Assembly (NCBI GenBank): GCA_021397835.1
Contig: JAJFZO010000087.1
Coordinates: 5,518,001 to 5,582,000 of the forward strand
Origin: Moringa oleifera
Lineage: Eukaryota; Streptophyta; Magnoliopsida; Brassicales; Moringaceae
Length of the DNA: 64,000 bases
Direction of reading: 5' to 3'
Positions 60,464 through 64,000 of the stretch are shown here, in pieces. The first letter of the stretch is position 1; each line of letters begins with the position of its first letter. A program made the position numbers and the translations under genes. The notes under the pieces are model-generated. The model saw only the letters and a program-made list of their open reading frames with translations, searched no databases and was not told where the DNA came from.

Positions 60464-61225
60464 TGAACTATGTAATTGTTTTTCATTAATTAGGTGTTTT
60501 TGTAAGAAGGTAATGATATTTAGTTGATACTTCTTTTCTACTGCTTAATCAAGCTTTGATGGATTAAATATGTATCTTCATGTTTGAAATATATGTAACA
60601 AAGTGCAAGTTATATGTTACAAAGTCAATGCGATTTAAAAATATTAATATTGTTGATCAAATATTTGCAATTAATTTCTATTTATTGTGCATATTTACAA
60701 AATTTATTTCATATTCATATCTCTTTAAGTTAATGGAAGCTCTTTTGAAGTTTGAAAGCCAATAAAACAAATTCTTAAATGCCAAACATTGATTATAAAT
60801 AGATTTGTTTAAAAATGAATTGATTATACAAATTTTAAAATTTAAAAGTCAAAAGATGATAAATTATAATTTGAAAGTTAAGTATATAGAACAAAGAAAA
60901 TGTATAATTTGCTAACATATATAAAAAAATATATATCATAATAGATATCAAGTTATATGCCAATTGTATTATTGATACATATGTTAGGATTAATGTAAAA
61001 GAACTTGAAAAAATTAAATGAAATAAAAAATAAATCATTGTATTCATCAATTAATTGTAATACAATCCAAACTTTTAATAAATATTATATTGTATTATTT
61101 TTTCAATGACAAGATATTTTGAAAGCAAAACAAGATTTATTTTAATCATATCTAATGTTATGCTAAACACATTGTAATATTAAATATAATATCAATGTAA
61201 TCTAATCTTATTCTCATGAATATTT
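60464..61225. other. 3' flank of the Myb/SANT-like gene
   Basis: AT-rich, with several AATAAA-like signals (for example near 60760) that could end the transcript. No second gene. Confidence 0.5.
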
Positions 61226-61255
61226 CAATCCTATCCAACTTACTAACGGGTTGAT

Positions 61256-64000
61256 GAAATAAAAGTTAATGTGCATAAAATCATTTTAATATTATCACTG
61301 CACTAAATGTAAAATAAAGATAAAATGTATCCCATCCCATTTCTATCTCCAACAATAAATAGATCAAATGTTTGTTGCAAAAAATAATTGTAAAATTTAG
61401 AACAATGTTTATCCAAATACACATCTTTTATTTATTTGCTTGTAGCATAAGTCATCTCTCATCCATTGTTCCTTTATCAAAGCGTTTTAATAAGCACATT
61501 AGGTCGTATTCTTTGTCAACTTAAAATCAATTAGATTTAAAATTTTTAATTTTGTTTGTTTTATATTAATAAATAAATTAAAAAGCGTATGATTATTTTA
61601 AATATATTCATAAAAGAACTGTAACATTTCACAATAAATAAGCTTAAATATATAAAATATTATATACAATGTAACATAACATAATCACATAAAAATATGA
61701 CTAAGGTTTATGTAACTTAAATTATTATTCGACCAACTTTAGCTTGATTCGTATTTAATAAAGTTTTGATTAAAATAAAATTTTAAATTAAACAATTAAG
61801 AGAAAGGTAAGATTGTATTTTTCTTTTATTTGTCTTAAAGTATAATATTAATTATGAAACTAGCTATCACATTTAAACAAGAAGGAATTGAAAATGGCTC
61901 ATATTTCTTTTCTATTTTATTTACATAATTAAGATAAAGAAAAATACAATAAAACCAAATCTATGATAATATGATCTTTCTAAATAGTAAAAAAAAAATT
62001 AATGTTTTAATCACTCTCCAAATGGCATTTAATTCCTTGCATAGAGTATGTCCATTTGTTATAAAATTTTAAATCAATTACATTAGAAGGACTTACATTT
62101 TGTCTAAATTTTTAAGTTGAGACTTAAAAAAATTGCATCAATCAAAGCCTTATATTTTGCTTTCATCTAATATGTTTTATTAATTTTAACAGTCCTAATT
62201 TTTTGATATATCAAATTATGATTATAACTATAATAATTAAATGCCTTTTTTTGTTTTTTCTTCTTTAATTTCTTTAGTAATAATATGATAATTAAACTTA
62301 TTAAAAGAATATATCTCATTTTTATTTAGTTAATAAGGCAATAAAATTTTATTTATTTCCTTCTCCTAAGCACATGTATAAAGTCATATGGATATAGCCG
62401 TTCTTTTCATGCATTAAAAAATCAAAAATATGAAATTAATAGAATTTATTGGATGGAATTTTCATATTGACAAAATGTCAAAATGTAAATATTTAACCAA
62501 TATAATTTCTTTTGTGGATTCTCATTTGAAAATTTATACAAAATTTAACTTTTTTTGTGTAACTCAACCATAAATTTTTTAATAAATTAAATTTAATAAT
62601 TAAATGTTCCAGTAAATAAATTATTCATGTTAAATTTGAGGTAAAATTCTATTTAAACACTTTCTTGTAATAAAAGAAAACCTACGTATATCTTTGTCAT
62701 TGTCATTTTTTTTTTTTGGAAATTACTAATGTCTTTATTCCATCACCTAGTAACATCCGTACTCTTTTCATTGATATGCTTATTGTTGGAATACATTGTA
62801 AAACCAAAATTTATATGGTTTATTAATTAAGTATTTAAGAAAATTATATTACCATATCATGTAATTTATATGGTGTGTATATATAACTATTTTATTCACG
62901 CTTTCAATCAAAATTTATGTAAATTTTTAATTTGATTTAAATTAAACATTGGCTTTAATATAATTTTCAAAAGGATCACTTTGATTGAGAATTTTTTTGC
63001 AATAAATTTTAATTTAAACTTTTTTATAAATGTAAAGAAATGTTTAAGTTACAATTATTTTCCAAAAAATCTAAATTTTGAGTACTAAAAATATCTGTTA
63101 ATAATTTACATTGTTAAAATTTAGAAAATATTTTCAATATTTAAAAATTTATTCAGTTTTTTCGTGAATGTAGTTTGAATAATTTTCAATACTTAAAAAT
63201 TTATTTAGTTTTTCGTGAAAGTAGTTTGAATAAATTTTTTATAGTTTTAAAATTTTTCAAATCAAAATTTATTATACAAAATTCCCAATTTGAATAGACT
63301 CTTTCAAAAAATGAAAAAGTTATAATCGGTTTGAATCAAATTGATATTTTATATATATGTAATTGATCCAAAAAACTATACAATTTTTATTGAAAAATGT
63401 ACATAATGCATAATTTTTTTATATTTAACGTAATTGATATAAAAAAAAATAAAAGATTGACTGCATGAATAAGCTTTCTACCCATGTTCTATGAACTCTT
63501 AAAGATAGACATCTTCATAGGAGCAACTCTTGAGGAGTTGAAAGCACTAGTGAAAGTATTTGGTGTAAATGTTGGATGTGTAGTCCCCAATGCAGTTATG
63601 GCCTCTTCCTCATCTAGATGATATGGTTATGGAGATGATCATGGGCTATCAATGTCACAACTTTTTCTAATAAAGTCACCTCGTCTTTCTCTTCCTATCA
63701 TTCATTTATGTTGACAAAATCAGTAATGTAAAAATAAAACTTATCAATTATGAAAAACATTAGGCAGAATCTCCCTTAAATAATAAATTAATAAATCTCT
63801 TAAAACTCATGCTAAAAACATAATATCCAAAATACAATCTTTAAAAATAAAGTAAGTAAATAAATTGATAATATGTAGTAATAAGAGCAAAACATAAAAT
63901 ATTGATAAAAATCAACTAAAACTTATTAATACACTTAATTTAGTATAAAAAATAAACTTTTTACCTACAATTCAACATAGTGTCCCCTAAAGATGAAGTA
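61256..64000. other. AT-rich intergenic sequence
   Basis: Runs of A/T and short direct repeats (for example TTTAGTTTTTCGTGAA-type units at about 63152-63225). A G+C-richer stretch at 63480-63720 translates to short unassigned frames on both strands. No supported gene. Confidence 0.5.

Larger units (their letters stand above)
56933..61255 (+). mobile_element. PIF/Harbinger-like DNA transposon (boundaries approximate)
   Basis: A DDE-type Harbinger transposase relic (58065-59165) and a Myb/SANT-like gene (59443-60463), both plus strand, are the pair of genes such elements carry. Outside them GATAGGATTG (56953-56962) and CAATCCTATC (61226-61235) form a 10-bp inverted repeat within wider imperfect similarity (about 20 of 30). 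The sequence style (TTTGTT...GATAGGATTGGGAT) is usual for Harbinger ends. The exact termini and the 3-bp target duplication could not be fixed. Confidence 0.6.

Noticed and set aside
1..64000. tRNA genes, rRNA and CRISPR arrays
   Set aside because: No cloverleaf with A and B boxes, no rRNA-like block and no regularly spaced identical repeats were seen; the tRNA-like matches are retroelement primer sites.

Overview
This is a 64 kb piece of a plant nuclear genome, most likely a dicot. The evidence is the AT-rich non-coding sequence, endogenous plant pararetrovirus (Caulimoviridae) copies, Athila-type and Tat-type Ty3/Gypsy elements, a Ty1/Copia relic, CACTA (En/Spm) transposons, a hAT-like MITE and a PIF/Harbinger-like element. 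I see no bacterial features, no CRISPR array, no rRNA and no convincing tRNA. Nearly everything recognisable is a decayed mobile or viral sequence. The clear exception is one intact two-exon reading frame (59443-60463) for a Myb/SANT-like protein.

Layout. 1-1944: rearranged Athila-type fragment, with an LTR preceded by an inverted internal segment. 1945-34240: a block of endogenous caulimovirid copies, which I would place nearest the florendovirus type from memory of that group's two-ORF organisation. Copies are named A (1945-4009, minus), B (4010-7885, plus), U2 (7886-9870, plus), U3 plus C/D (9871-12618 and 21198-26121, plus), E (26123-33526, minus, close to a whole genome) and F (33527-34240, plus). 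C/D is split in its movement-protein region by a complete but dead Athila-type element (12624-21192, minus) with a 5-bp target duplication. 34685-41363: a CACTA element with decayed transposase genes, subterminal repeats and a 402-bp hAT-like MITE. 41390-43440: a second CACTA transposase relic on the minus strand. 43441-51850: poorly characterised AT-rich sequence with weak retroelement traces and a G+C-richer island at 50520-51770. 51850-55066: a degenerate Tat-type Gypsy element with a Copia relic inside it. 56930-61260: a PIF/Harbinger-like element carrying a cyclophilin gene fragment, a dead transposase and the intact Myb/SANT-like gene. 61260-64000: AT-rich, nothing recognised.

How the parts relate. 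In the viral copies the order is promoter, tRNA-Met primer site, leader, ORF1 (movement protein, coat protein with zinc knuckle, protease, reverse transcriptase, RNase H), ORF2 (unknown function, basic repeats near the C terminus), promoter. Copies lie head-to-head (A/B), head-to-tail (B/U2/U3/C) and tail-to-tail (D/E), which makes kilobase-scale inverted repeats. All carry stops, frameshifts and damaged catalytic motifs, so none can make virus. Several lesions are shared between copies. This suggests that part of the array grew by duplication after integration, or came from an already defective template.

All similarity statements come from reading the translations and aligning by eye. No database search was run.
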